From Bacteroidetes bacterium endosymbiont of Geopemphigus sp. (GTDB taxonomy: Bacteria; Bacteroidota; Bacteroidia; Flavobacteriales; Blattabacteriaceae), in assembly GCF_002904345.1 (NCBI RefSeq), contig NZ_PEIH01000004.1, positions 151,000 through 186,346 of the forward strand: 35,347 nt of DNA, written 5' to 3'. The notes under the pieces were generated by a model. That model was not told the origin of the DNA, searched no databases, and saw only the letters and a program-made list of their open reading frames with translations. The position numbers and the translations under genes were made by a program. This document shows, one piece after another, positions 10,489-19,416 of this stretch; positions within the stretch are counted from its first letter, which is position 1; each line of letters opens with the position of its first letter.

Positions 10489-10491
10489 TGG

Positions 10492-10565
10492 TGACCTCGA
10501 AGGGAGTCGAACCCCCAACCTTCTGATCCGTAGTCAGATGCTCTATCCAATTAAGCTACGAGGCC
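10492..10565 (-). tRNA. tRNA-Arg (ACG)
   Basis: A 74-base cloverleaf on the minus strand. The acceptor GGCCTCG pairs with CGAGGTC (one G-U), the D arm is GTAGCTTAATTGGAT, the anticodon loop CTACGGA has ACG at 10529-10531, and the T arm is GGGGGTTCGACTCCC. The discriminator A is followed by CCA in the DNA (10489-10491), unlike the Gly and Leu tRNAs here. An ACG anticodon normally needs TadA deamination to inosine. Confidence 0.96.
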
Positions 10566-10935
10566 ATTTTTAAGGTGGAGCAAATATACCAAAGCCTATG
10601 ATTTCTTCAAAAGAAATCAGCATATTTTTTATAAAAAAACGTTTTTGTGGTATTTACTTTTTAAGTATATTTTTTTTGAATTTTTATAGATTTATAATCT
10701 GAATTTGGGTTATCTTGTTAATATTCGTTGCCTTGAGTTTTCCGGAATTTATTTAGAATTATTTATTCATGTTTTTTGTAAAAAACTTTTATATCAATAC
10801 TTTTAGTCATCTGAAATACTTTGTATGAATACAAAAAATATTTTAATAGCAACTTTTATATTATCTATTCTTTTATAACATCAAGATTAAAATAATCTTT
10901 ATAAATAACGATTAAAAAATATAGCTAGATCTATT
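10566..10935. other. AT-rich intergenic stretch
   Basis: No coding motif, RNA or clear terminator was recognised between tRNA-Arg and clpS. The sequence is strongly AT-rich with many T-runs. Confidence 0.5.
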
Positions 10936-11154
10936 TTATAAGATATCAACGTTGAAGCCTCGACTTAATAATTCTTTATACATAGGATAAATCTGATTCC
11001 TTTCTCCATTTTTTATCTGGCATTTTCCGGTAAAATAAAGTAACCATGCGCATTGTTCAGCTTGCTCAATGTGGTGGTCACACACTTCTACGAGGCTTTC
11101 TATGACGAACTCCAAAGTGACGACTTCATCATTATAGATCATCAAACGCAACAT
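10936..11154 (-). CDS. clpS: ClpS-like protease adaptor, N-terminally short
   Basis: A 72-residue protein that fits the folded ClpS domain: IYNDEVVTLEFVIESLVEVC, then EQAEQCAWLLYFTGKCQIK and ELLSRGF. ClpS brings N-degron substrates to the Clp protease. The ND of the IYND motif and the Thr of the substrate pocket are present. The conserved His of the pocket (VHYxGKC in relatives) appears to be Tyr here (LLYFTGKC). The flexible N-terminal extension of about 20 residues, needed to deliver substrates, is missing: only SELK precedes the ATG before an in-frame TAA. In flavobacteria clpS normally follows tpiA and prmA, but here broken iron-uptake genes fill that interval. It is either a reduced adaptor or an early pseudogene. 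Confidence 0.72.
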   Translation of the reverse strand: MLRLMIYNDEVVTLEFVIESLVEVCDHHIEQAEQCAWLLYFTGKCQIKNGERNQIYPMYKELLSRGFNVDIL

Positions 11155-11349
11155 CTTCAGTTCTGATTATTATAAATTCTTTGAAAAATATCGGCTGTGT
11201 TTGCTCATATATGATAATAAGAAAAGCTTTTGTAGTAAAGAATTCTCGCTAACAAATTTATGAATTTTTTCCATATCTTTTTTCATTCCATAAACTTTAT
11301 ATCTTTGACACTATGTAAAACAGATCTAAATAAAAGTAAATCTCTTTCT

Positions 11350-13356
11350 ATGTTTCAAAAATTCTTTTGTTTTTTTGCTTTTTATATCAATTTTCTTGAA
11401 AAAGAACCAATTTCGAGCTCATGAATTGACTCAAATTTCAGGAAAAATTTATAGATGACCATAAACAAAAAAAACTTCATTGGGTACTTCTTTTTTTTAG
11501 AAAAATCTTATGTTCAATCTAAATATTATGAATTAATTATCAGCGGATTACGCGTAAAAGAAACGTTTTATGAAGTCATCTCTTTGGTAAGTGTTATTAG
11601 AATACAACGTCTTGCGTAACAACAGGCAATAGCTAATAATATGGCCGATGTGTTTTCAGAGATTCCCGGCATGGCCATGAGTGGCGGAAGTTTTAAAAAT
11701 GATACATAAAGCTTGCGTAGCAGAACTCCACTGGTACTTATCGATGGTATACCTCAGTCTACTCTTTTGCGAAATATGTTTAGCGATATCAACGCATTGG
11801 ATATGAATGTACTTGAACGCATTGAGGTGATTAAGGGCACTACGGCTGTATATGGCAATGGATCCAATGGAAAGATTATTGATTTATCACCAAAAAACCT
11901 AAAAAAGGGAAGGTTTTTTCAAACCTAACACGTCTTATTCAAACAGGTGCGCTTAGCGGATTTAAAAATGCATTGATTGGGGGGTGTATCAGCAATTTTC
12001 AGGAAATCCGGGATGCTGAGATTATATAATAAGTGGGTTTTATAAACCTACCGGTTTTTTTTATGATGCTAAATCACGGGTGATTTCACCTTTCTATGAC
12101 ATTGGCGAGAGTCGAACCTACGGAGTTTTAAAAATTTGGCTATGATATTAGCGCTAACGGGCGCGTAGTGGATGCTCAATTATTACCACTCTCTTCAGCA
12201 TACGCAATATGTATAAGTTCCGGGGATGGTCCGTTATGGCATGCATCCCGAGACAGGTGTTCCTGGGCAAGAAAAGGACACTCGGCAAGGGGTGCCTATA
12301 ATTTTAATAGTCAACTACTATACAACCTTAAAGGAATATTTTCAGCTACTGATTTAGATGTCAGTCTTTATATGCAGAAATTCAACACAGTATGATTTAG
12401 ATATACTCAATGATAAAACACGTCAAAACCTCCTCGATGGAAGCGATTGGGTTCCGGAACTCAGTATGTGGAATTACGCGCTTTACGCTCAGATTAAACT
12501 CTATATTTTAAAAGACTTGATTATCAAAGACTTCGTTTTGACAATATTCGTATTTACGTCCCCAATTACACTACCTTGTATCTAGAAAAAGAAAAAAATT
12601 ACCGGAGGTGTTTCTGTTACGGGAGGGTAATCTGAGTTATAATTCTACGATTCCTAACTTAGGATTGCGTTATAATCGCTTTAAAGTCTTTAAGCCTTTT
12701 CTGAGCTTTTCCCAGAGTTTTTCCATTGCTCAACTTGATAGGAAACTCCGTAATGTAGAACCTGGAAAAGGCGCAATCTTAATATTTAATCTTCGTCCTA
12801 AGGCTGTGATCGCTAATAATTATGATCTGGGTTTTAACAGTTTCCCTGATGAGTTTTTTCACCTGGAGGCAAGTGTTTTTTTTAAGTACTTCTGAATTGG
12901 GAGCGCAACTTGAGTCCGTAGACGGAATTTATAAAGTATCGCGGGTATCTGAGTACGTCTATGGTTATGGAAGCGCAAGTGGATTTCTTTCCTTTTAAGC
13001 GATGGATAACAGGGGTTTTAGTAGATTATATCCAATGTTAAATTGATGGAAATAATAGATGATAAAAAGCATTTTCAGATTCGTTTATCTAGCTTATTTA
13101 GCGCCTCTCGGAGATTTTTTTTCAGCGGGAAAAAGGGTCGTTACAAAGAAGGCGAAGAACTGATTTTACCTGTTTAACGTTGATTAACGTTTCGGAACGT
13201 TACAGATTCAATCTACGGCTTTCTCTTGAAATGGGTATTTAAAATTTATTCAACAAAGAATACTATTCACAGAGTTCTATGATATTAGGCAGAGATAATC
13301 GCTATATTCAGGAAAGCGGCGCTCGTTATCGTCTGGATCTGAGTTATGCTTTTTAA
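11350..13356 (+). pseudogene. TonB-dependent siderophore receptor (pseudogene)
   Basis: Plus-strand frames give a TonB-dependent receptor from end to end. A possible signal peptide starts at 11350 and is followed by LTQISGKIYR, like a carboxypeptidase-regulatory domain start. The plug has ISGLRVKETFYEV, then after a TAA QQAIANNMADVFSEIPG, after another TAA SLRSRTPLVLIDGIPQST, and LERIEVIKGTTAVYGNG. Barrel strands follow: NLKGIFSATDLDVSLYMQ, PFLSFSQSFSIAQLDRKL and AVIANNYDLGFNS. The gene ends YRLDLSYAF followed by TAA, the aromatic last residue typical of outer-membrane barrels. The strand pattern resembles ferric-siderophore (FhuE-like) receptors. Many stops and shifts make it dead. A broken PepSY partner follows 21 bases later. 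Confidence 0.9.
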
Positions 13357-13377
13357 TTTATTTTTTAATATATCTAT

Positions 13378-14430
13378 TTGAACGCTAAAAAAATTTTTCT
13401 CTGGCACTCCTGGGGTGACTTGATTTCCGAAATTTTCATATTAATAGCTTCTCTCACAGGCGCTTTTTTGATCTTTCATGATATGAAGTAGAAGATATTT
13501 TTATATACTCCTTATATTCGTTCTTTTGATTTTTCCCATCAAAAAAGCCGTCTTTGGAACGCGCTTTTAAAAATGTTTACCAACATTATTTGAGTTATAA
13601 GATCAAGGTATATCACTTTGAAGAATCATCTCCGCTCAGAGCTTTTTATTTTAATGTGTGTTCCAAAACACATAAATCAAAGCTCTTTGTACGTCCGATG
13701 TCGGGAAAAATACTAAAAAACATAAATACTTCATCGAGGTTTTCTAAGCACATGGCTATTAGAATTGCATTATGCTTTATTTATGGTAGTGGGGTTGTTT
13801 GTTGATGTTTTTTTGTTTATATCGCTTTGCTCATCTCTTTGATAAGTAGCTTTTCTATCTATAGAAAACGTCTTATCAAACCTTGTTTTTTAAAAATCGT
13901 TTTCAGACTAAAAATCCCCGCACCTTTTGGTCTTCTCTACATCGAATTTTGGCAGCTGGCTATTTTTACTCTCTATACTACCGGTTGCTACGGGTCTCGT
14001 GTTGGGCTACCAAAAATCACAGTCTGTATTTTAAAAAAAGCCTGATTTACCGGAGATCGAAAAAAAGAAGAATTTAGCTATTTCTATAGATAAGCTTTAA
14101 ATCTACATGGCTAAAGAGTTTAAAGATTTTCAACCCAGTTTTCTTCTCCTTCTCCTAAAGGTAGGTAAACTGGCCTTTGTCGGTCCGGTATAAAGGGGAT
14201 TTTCCTCTTTGAGGAAATCGCTCGATCTGGCTTTATTTCGATTCTCGAAGTGGGGTTTTAAAGCGAATAAAAAGAATTCGTGATCAAAACCTTTGGCAAC
14301 GCCTTGAGAGAATCAATCATACGCTCCACCTGGCCGAGTATGGTATGGCTTGGTAAAATTTCTTTGTAGTATTTCAGGCTTTGGACTTGGGTTATTATCA
14401 TTAACAGGATTTTAATTATATCGTAAACCA
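13378..14430 (+). pseudogene. PepSY-associated membrane protein, siderophore-locus partner (pseudogene)
   Basis: The first frame reads KKIFLWHSWGDLISEIF and ASLTGAFLIFHD, the first helix of PepSY-TM proteins (LxSLTGxxLVFxDE). KLFVRPMSGKIL then matches the PepSY strand, and HMAIRIALCFIYGSG the histidine-containing helix. Later WLFLLSILPVATGLVLGYQ and HLAEYGMAW fit the remaining membrane helices. Stops and frameshifts occur throughout. Such inner-membrane proteins accompany siderophore receptors in Bacteroidota and are thought to reduce or release iron. Its place directly after the receptor remnant suggests a former two-gene iron-uptake unit. The 3' end is approximate. Confidence 0.75.
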
Positions 14431-14450
14431 TCCGTTTCCCGGCAAAAACC

Positions 14451-15206
14451 TTAGCAACTTTCTATAATTTTAAGAAAGTCTACTACTTTTAATGAAGCGC
14501 CTCCGATGAGCCCTCCATCGATATCCTTTTGAAAAAGAAATTCTTTGGCATTGTCTGGTTTAAGACTCCCTCCATAAAGAATTCTAATTTTTTCCGCACC
14601 CGCCTTGCCATATCTTTCGCTAAGATTTCCGCGTATGTAAGCATGCATCTCTTGCGCTTGCCCGGAGGTGGCGGATTCTCCTGTGCCTATAGCCCATATC
14701 GGTTCATAAGCGAGCACGATTTTTTCAATCTCGTGAGCTTGTAGTGCAAAAAGTGCTTTTTCTATTTGAGTTTGCACCGTTTCGAAATGTTTTCCTGTTT
14801 TGCGTTGCTCAAAGCTCTCGCCTGTGCAAAAAATAACTTGCAAGTTATTTTCTAAAGCCTGAACTACTTTTTGCATCAGTATCTCATCATTTTCTCCGAA
14901 ATGCTCACGACGTTCGCTGTGTCCTAAGATCACAGCATTGACTCCTGTGGAATAAAGCATATCAGCGGAAACTTCACCAGTATAAGCACCTTTATCGCAC
15001 TGATGCATATTTTGCGCGGCGATGTCAATACCCTTACCCTTACTCCAGTGAACAGCGCGCTCTAAAAAAGGGTAGGGCGGTGCGATGATGATTTGTTTGG
15101 ATTTTTCTTTTTGATTGATTTTTTCTGAAAGCTCTGTGATAAAATCGTGCGTAATCTCAAGCGTTTGATTCATTTTCCAGTTACCTGCGATAATCTTTTG
15201 TCTCAT
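14451..15206 (-). CDS. tpiA: Triose-phosphate isomerase
   Basis: A 251-residue, full-length TIM barrel that interconverts glyceraldehyde 3-phosphate and dihydroxyacetone phosphate. The N-terminus has AGNWKMN with Asn9 and Lys11. The catalytic His96 is in ILGHSERREHFGE and the catalytic Glu168 in AYEPIWAIGTGESAT, where loop 6 closes over the substrate. The phosphate site ILYGGSLKPDN and GGLIGGASL complete the set. It is the last of three minus-strand genes (DUF1599, DoxX-like, tpiA), separated from the DoxX-like gene by 84 bases. That is the usual flavobacterial order, in which prmA and clpS would follow. Confidence 0.97.
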   Translation of the reverse strand: MRQKIIAGNWKMNQTLEITHDFITELSEKINQKEKSKQIIIAPPYPFLERAVHWSKGKGIDIAAQNMHQCDKGAYTGEVSADMLYSTGVNAVILGHSERREHFGENDEILMQKVVQALENNLQVIFCTGESFEQRKTGKHFETVQTQIEKALFALQAHEIEKIVLAYEPIWAIGTGESATSGQAQEMHAYIRGNLSERYGKAGAEKIRILYGGSLKPDNAKEFLFQKDIDGGLIGGASLKVVDFLKIIESC

Positions 15207-15290
15207 AAGGAACTTTATTTTTGTCAGTAGATGTAAATTTGATGGAACCTCACCTATATTTTTTCACTAATGATCTCATATAGACAGGTT

Positions 15291-16415
15291 TTATCTCTTA
15301 ATGAGTTCTCGTAATTCTCCTTTACCAGGCGCATCTCGCCAGTGCCATTTTTTGATGATCCGTCCTTTTTTTAGCAAAACAATGCCGGGATCAGAGCGAA
15401 TAATGGTTTTTAGAAGTGTGGCATCTGCAGAAATCCACGGTATCTCTATCGAATCCTCTGGCTTTGTACTCGAGAACCATAAAGGTGATAAGCCAATTTC
15501 CTTCCATGAGTTAAACTGCCCTTGTACGGCATTCAAACCTTTTTGATCTATTTTTTCGGGATTTGCATCTATGACCCATATAGAGATAGGCTGGGAAAGG
15601 ATTTTTTCCGTTACATTATTCCCATTTTCTTCTAAAAGGAAATTATCAATGAGAGGTTCATAGCCGTTCTTTATTTTTCGTCTTTGGGTTTTATCGCTTT
15701 GAATTTGCCAATCGGAATTTTCCCATAGTTTTTGTGCGATGTATTCTTTATCACTGACGATGATAAGTCGTTTGTCTTTTTGGTTTTTAAGTGTATAGAC
15801 ATTTTGGTATTGGGGGCTTTTAAGACCAAGTTCTTCAGCGCTCTTCATTTGATTTGGAATACTCTTTCCTACGGCATAAGGTCTGAAATCTATCAGAGGC
15901 AAGTGGTTTATTCCATGATAGGTAATAAATAATGAACCTACCAGAAAAAACAGAAGAGCTATTTTGCGAAAGCTTTTGGAGAAATAGGGTTTTATATAAA
16001 TTCTTCCCCCGATAAGACAAAGGATAAAAAATAATATCAATATATCTTTTGCAAAATATTCCCAGGGTCTGAGTTTTAAGACATCTCCAAAGCAGCCGCA
16101 ATCCGTAACTTTATCAAAATAAGCTGAATAAAATGTCAAAGCGCTAAAAAAAATGATAAATATAAAAAGATTAAAAAGCGTAAAATTTCTGGACATACCT
16201 AGTAGCAACATCCAGCCGAGAAGAATCTCGTAGATCGCTAGAAAAATTGCCAGTGCAAGGGCAAAGTCCACGAGAGGTGGGAGATTAAAAATTCCCGGTG
16301 AAAAATATTCCTCAAGTTTATATGAAAAACCAATAGGATCGATGAGTTTTATAAAACCTGAAGCGATGAAAATGAATCCTATCAATATTCGAGAGAAATA
16401 AGTCAGTTGCTTCAT
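15291..16415 (-). CDS. DoxX-like membrane protein with C-terminal soluble domain (BT_3928-type)
   Basis: A 374-residue protein. The N-terminal part is a DoxX/MauE-like four-helix membrane domain: RILIGFIFIASGFIKLIDP at 9-27, helices near 50-73, 79-99 and 122-140, and the conserved CGCFGD motif at 106-111. A further hydrophobic helix near 152-168 leads to a soluble region of about 200 residues. That region ends IVLLKKGRIIKKWHWRD, a thioredoxin-fold-like close, but no CxxC is seen there. The family recurs in Bacteroidota beside tpiA and DUF1599, and its biochemical role is not established. MauE relatives act in disulphide chemistry, so the two cysteines of CGCFGD may matter. Its ATG overlaps the DUF1599 stop by four bases, which suggests translational coupling. 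Confidence 0.85.
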   Translation of the reverse strand: MKQLTYFSRILIGFIFIASGFIKLIDPIGFSYKLEEYFSPGIFNLPPLVDFALALAIFLAIYEILLGWMLLLGMSRNFTLFNLFIFIIFFSALTFYSAYFDKVTDCGCFGDVLKLRPWEYFAKDILILFFILCLIGGRIYIKPYFSKSFRKIALLFFLVGSLFITYHGINHLPLIDFRPYAVGKSIPNQMKSAEELGLKSPQYQNVYTLKNQKDKRLIIVSDKEYIAQKLWENSDWQIQSDKTQRRKIKNGYEPLIDNFLLEENGNNVTEKILSQPISIWVIDANPEKIDQKGLNAVQGQFNSWKEIGLSPLWFSSTKPEDSIEIPWISADATLLKTIIRSDPGIVLLKKGRIIKKWHWRDAPGKGELRELIKR

Positions 16416-17002
16416 GAGGATAATTTTTTTGTAGAGGATACACCCTCTAGGATCAACGCGAAAATAGCATAGTTTATAATATCCATATAATGCCCTTCAG
16501 GACCTTCTGATACAGATGGGTTGATTTTTTTATCTTCAATTTGACGCAAGCGTAATATTTTTTGTAAAATCATATCTGTCATTGAACTTCGACGCATATC
16601 ACGCCATGCTTCTCCATAGTCATGATTTTTATTGATCATAAGTGCCTTGACCTTTTCTGCCTCTCTGTCGTAATCATCAAGTGCCTCTTGCAAACTTAAC
16701 TCTGTGTCTTTAGAAAATTCTTTTTTAAGCTGTATGAGCGCTATAAGTCCATAATTGATAATAGCTTTTAAGTCTTCTGATGGACTTTCATTTATTTTTT
16801 GAACCTCCTTTTCTTCGATGCTTCGTAAACGTCGAGCTTTGATAAATATTTGATCGGTCAAAGATAAGGGTCGTAATATGCGCCATGAAGTGCCATAATC
16901 GTCAAGTTTTTTTTTAAAGAGTGTCCGGCAACTTTCCATCACCTTATCAAAGGCCGAGAGAGTTTTTTGCAAAATCGCTAATTTTCCCCTCAAAATTAAC
17001 AT
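16412..17002 (-). CDS. DUF1599 protein
   Basis: A protein of 196 residues from the ATG at 17002, built of two copies of one domain. The copies are LDDYGTSWRILRPLSLTDQI and HDYGEAWRDMRRSSMTDMIL, each followed by KARRLRSIEE- or KILRLRQIED-like sequence and a helix around IINYGLIAL or IINYAIFAL. This doubled DYGxxWR...SxTDxI pattern defines DUF1599, whose function is unknown; the all-helical metal-site-like pattern recalls MazG/dUTPase-type folds, which is only inference. A TTG at 16972 would give MQKTLSAFDKV, which fits family N-termini even better. The frame stays open upstream to 17077, but that would overlap folP. folP is divergent, with four bases between the two ATGs. Confidence 0.85.
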   Translation of the reverse strand: MLILRGKLAILQKTLSAFDKVMESCRTLFKKKLDDYGTSWRILRPLSLTDQIFIKARRLRSIEEKEVQKINESPSEDLKAIINYGLIALIQLKKEFSKDTELSLQEALDDYDREAEKVKALMINKNHDYGEAWRDMRRSSMTDMILQKILRLRQIEDKKINPSVSEGPEGHYMDIINYAIFALILEGVSSTKKLSS

Positions 17003-17006
17003 TAAT

Positions 17007-17831
17007 ATGACCATTAATTGTAAGGGTGACCTTATAGATTTCAGTGAGCCAAAGATCATGGGAATCGTGAATCTCACACCCGATTCTTTTTATGCTCCCT
17101 CAAGATGTTCGAGCTCCCATGCCTTGCTTAAGTATATAGAGCGTATGCTTGATCAAGGGGCTGATTTTATAGATATCGGTGCTTGTTCAACTCGCCCGGG
17201 CGCTCAAAGCATTACTATTCAAGACGAGCTTGCTCGCTTGTCTGAACCACTTTCACTTATCCTAAAGATTTTTCCTCAGGCACGCATCTCTGTAGATACC
17301 TTTCATTCCAGAGTAGCTGAATTTGCTCTTGAAAAAGGCGCGCAGCTTATCAATGATGTTTCAGGGGGAAATCCGGCGATTTGGGAAATCATCGCCAAAT
17401 ATCAGGTACCTTATATTCTTACCCATTCGCAAGGTTGGCTTCAGAATGAGCAAAGGAATGTAAAGTATGAGAATATCATTTTGCAGATCAATCGTTTTTT
17501 TTCTGAAAAAATCGCTGGTTTAAATGCTCTTGGAATAAATGACATTATTTTAGATCCTGGCATAGGCTTTGGAAAATCACTGCAGGAAAATTTTCATATT
17601 CTCAGGCATTTGCCTTTGATAGGTTTTGGAGAATATCCTTTACTCATAGGACTTTCTCGAAAGTCCATGTTTTCAAAACTTATTGATATTTCACCTGATG
17701 AAAGTTTAAATGCTACTTCCATAGGGCATACACTTGCCTTGATGCAAGGAATACAACTATTGCGTGTGCATGATGTGAAGGAGGCTAAAGAGTGTGTGAA
17801 AATTTTTATGACCTACCAACGGATACAATGA
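17007..17831 (+). CDS. folP: Dihydropteroate synthase
   Basis: A 274-residue TIM-barrel enzyme that joins p-aminobenzoate to 6-hydroxymethyl-7,8-dihydropterin diphosphate, the sulfonamide target. Conserved sites: MGIVNLTPDSF at 18-28; FIDIGACSTRPGA at 54-66, the pABA loop; SVDTFHS around Asp97; INDVSGG at 115-121; LDPGIGFGKS at 182-191; GLSRKS at 215-220; and RVHD at 253-256, which holds the diphosphate. The start MTINCKG matches the flavobacterial family, so the ATG at 17007 is preferred. With pabB and pabC at 27.1-28.7 kb, it keeps the folate branch open in a genome that discards much else. cdaA follows after 49 bases on the same strand. Confidence 0.96.
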   Translation: MTINCKGDLIDFSEPKIMGIVNLTPDSFYAPSRCSSSHALLKYIERMLDQGADFIDIGACSTRPGAQSITIQDELARLSEPLSLILKIFPQARISVDTFHSRVAEFALEKGAQLINDVSGGNPAIWEIIAKYQVPYILTHSQGWLQNEQRNVKYENIILQINRFFSEKIAGLNALGINDIILDPGIGFGKSLQENFHILRHLPLIGFGEYPLLIGLSRKSMFSKLIDISPDESLNATSIGHTLALMQGIQLLRVHDVKEAKECVKIFMTYQRIQ

Positions 17832-17880
17832 AGCTATTTTTTGATTAGAAATCGTTTATTTTTACAAAAATATTTGCGAT

Positions 17881-18678
17881 TTGGATTTTTTACGCGTTTC
17901 AGTAGCTGATTTTTTCAACATTTTTCTGGTAGCTATTGTATTTTTTCAGATCTATAGATTATTTCGTAATACATTGGCGCCGGAGATTTTTTATGGCATT
18001 ATCGCTTCTTTTGTTATCTGGAAAATGGTTCGAGCCTTTAAAATGGAGCTTCTTGCGAAGCTTTTAGGCACTTTTTTCAATATGGGATTTTTAGCTTTGA
18101 TGATCCTTTTTCAACCTGAAATCAGAAAATTTCTTCTTATTCTGAGCAACCGTACCTTTATAAAACGTTTGACCTTTTTTAATTATCGATCTCAAAATAT
18201 CCCTTCAGTAAATGATGAAGTTATCACTCAAATTATCGATGCGTGTGCTGTTTTTTCTGGTGATAAAACCGGAGCATTGATCGTATTGAAAAACAAAGTC
18301 GATCTGGATGAATCTATTCAAAATGGTGATATGATCAACGCTAAAGTAAGCACCGTTTTGTTGGAAAGCATTTTTTACAAAAATGGACCGCTGCATGATG
18401 GTGCTGTGGTGATTGCAGATAATAAAATCGTAAGAACCCGTGCGGTTCTACCCGTTTCCTACAATAAAGATATTCCATCGCGTTTGGGCTTGCGTCATCG
18501 CGCAGCTATGGGTCTTTCGGAAAGAACCGATGCTATTTGCATTGTGGTATCTGAAGAAACCGGTTATATTTCTTACATTAGGGATCAAAAAAGAATACTA
18601 ATCTCTAGTATCGACAATTTAAAGAAAAAACTCAGGGAAGACCTCAATACAACCCCAGGCTTGAGTTCCGATGGTTAA
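17881..18678 (+). CDS. cdaA: Diadenylate cyclase CdaA (TTG start)
   Basis: A 265-residue membrane-bound cyclase making cyclic di-AMP from two ATP. Three hydrophobic helices occupy about 12-26, 35-50 and 60-77. The DisA_N domain follows, with the DGA motif at 173-175 (LHDGAVVIADNKI) and RHR at 205-207 (LGLRHRAAMGLSERT), the two sides of the active site, then VSEETGYIS. Residues are intact. The protein starts at TTG 17881: the sequence from there (MDFLRV, then DFFNIFLVAIVFFQIYRL) fits the family start, and no ATG lies nearby. The folP-cdaA order is common in Bacteroidota. c-di-AMP usually controls potassium and envelope homeostasis. No phosphodiesterase or receptor is visible in the window. sanA converges from the other side after 11 bases. 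Confidence 0.93.
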   Translation: MDFLRVSVADFFNIFLVAIVFFQIYRLFRNTLAPEIFYGIIASFVIWKMVRAFKMELLAKLLGTFFNMGFLALMILFQPEIRKFLLILSNRTFIKRLTFFNYRSQNIPSVNDEVITQIIDACAVFSGDKTGALIVLKNKVDLDESIQNGDMINAKVSTVLLESIFYKNGPLHDGAVVIADNKIVRTRAVLPVSYNKDIPSRLGLRHRAAMGLSERTDAICIVVSEETGYISYIRDQKRILISSIDNLKKKLREDLNTTPGLSSDG

Positions 18679-18689
18679 TAAAAAGAAAA

Positions 18690-19304
18690 TCAATAGATGT
18701 CTATTTTCTCGCCTAGAAATCTCGGAGGTGTGCTCCATAGCACATCTAAAACTGCTTTTACACGCGCGAAGATTTCTCGCGTATAAATTTTTCGCTCTAC
18801 TTTCATAGATCTTTCTGCAAAACCTATCGGGTTGAGACCTTCGCAATAGGCTATAAATACAGCTCTCTCTGCGTGGTATTCTTGTGAGATGATGGTAAAA
18901 CGGGTTTGCCCGAATATTTTGTAAGCTCTTAATATAGAATCTCGTGTTCTGAATCCGGCATAATCCTGATAGATGAATTCGGCGGGTACTCCTTGCTCAA
19001 TAAGAGCTTGCTTCATCATTTTAGGTTCGTTGTATTGAATGGTTCTGTTATCGCCGCTTACAATAATGCGATTGATTTTTCTCTGCCGAAACAGCAAAGC
19101 TGCCGTATCCATTCGATATTTAAAATAAATATTGATTCCTCCACCAGGTAAATATTTTGAAGTACCCAGCACGAGTCCTACTTGATTGTGAGGAATTTCT
19201 GAAATATTCTCATACATACGATCTCTTATGAGAATACTTAAACCAAAATAGCAAATGGCTGTAAATCCTAAAGAAGTACTTATGAAAATCAGCAAAAATT
19301 TCAT
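18690..19304 (-). CDS. SanA/YdcF-like DUF218 membrane protein
   Basis: A 204-residue protein. One N-terminal membrane helix (about 2-28, LLIFISTSLGFTAICYFGLS) is followed by a DUF218 domain: VGLVLGTSKYLPGGGIN, YFKYRMDTAALLF, INRIIVSGDN, and FRTRDSILRAYKIFG with TIISQEYHAERAVFIA. This matches the SanA branch, named for vancomycin resistance at high temperature in E. coli, which is thought to act at the inner membrane in envelope barrier function. The enzymatic activity is unknown. Length and motifs are complete. Its stop lies 11 bases from the cdaA stop, with no strong terminator between the converging genes. Confidence 0.85.
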   Translation of the reverse strand: MKFLLIFISTSLGFTAICYFGLSILIRDRMYENISEIPHNQVGLVLGTSKYLPGGGINIYFKYRMDTAALLFRQRKINRIIVSGDNRTIQYNEPKMMKQALIEQGVPAEFIYQDYAGFRTRDSILRAYKIFGQTRFTIISQEYHAERAVFIAYCEGLNPIGFAERSMKVERKIYTREIFARVKAVLDVLWSTPPRFLGEKIDIY

Positions 19305-19402
19305 TTAATGGCCACTGAGTTGGACAATTTACTAAAAAAAACAGGACAACTATTTCTTGCGATGACTTATCAACAATAGTAGATTGATGACAGGTGTTTT
19401 CC

Positions 19403-19410
19403 TAAATTTG
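19403..19410 (+). promoter_or_regulatory. Candidate dnaB -7 box
   Basis: TAAATTTG matches TAnnTTTG. TTG at 19384-19386 lies 16 bases upstream, slightly closer than the usual 19. Transcription would begin near 19416, almost at the preferred dnaB ATG (19417), so the mRNA could be leaderless or nearly so. Confidence 0.4.
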
Positions 19411-19416
19411 TTCGAT

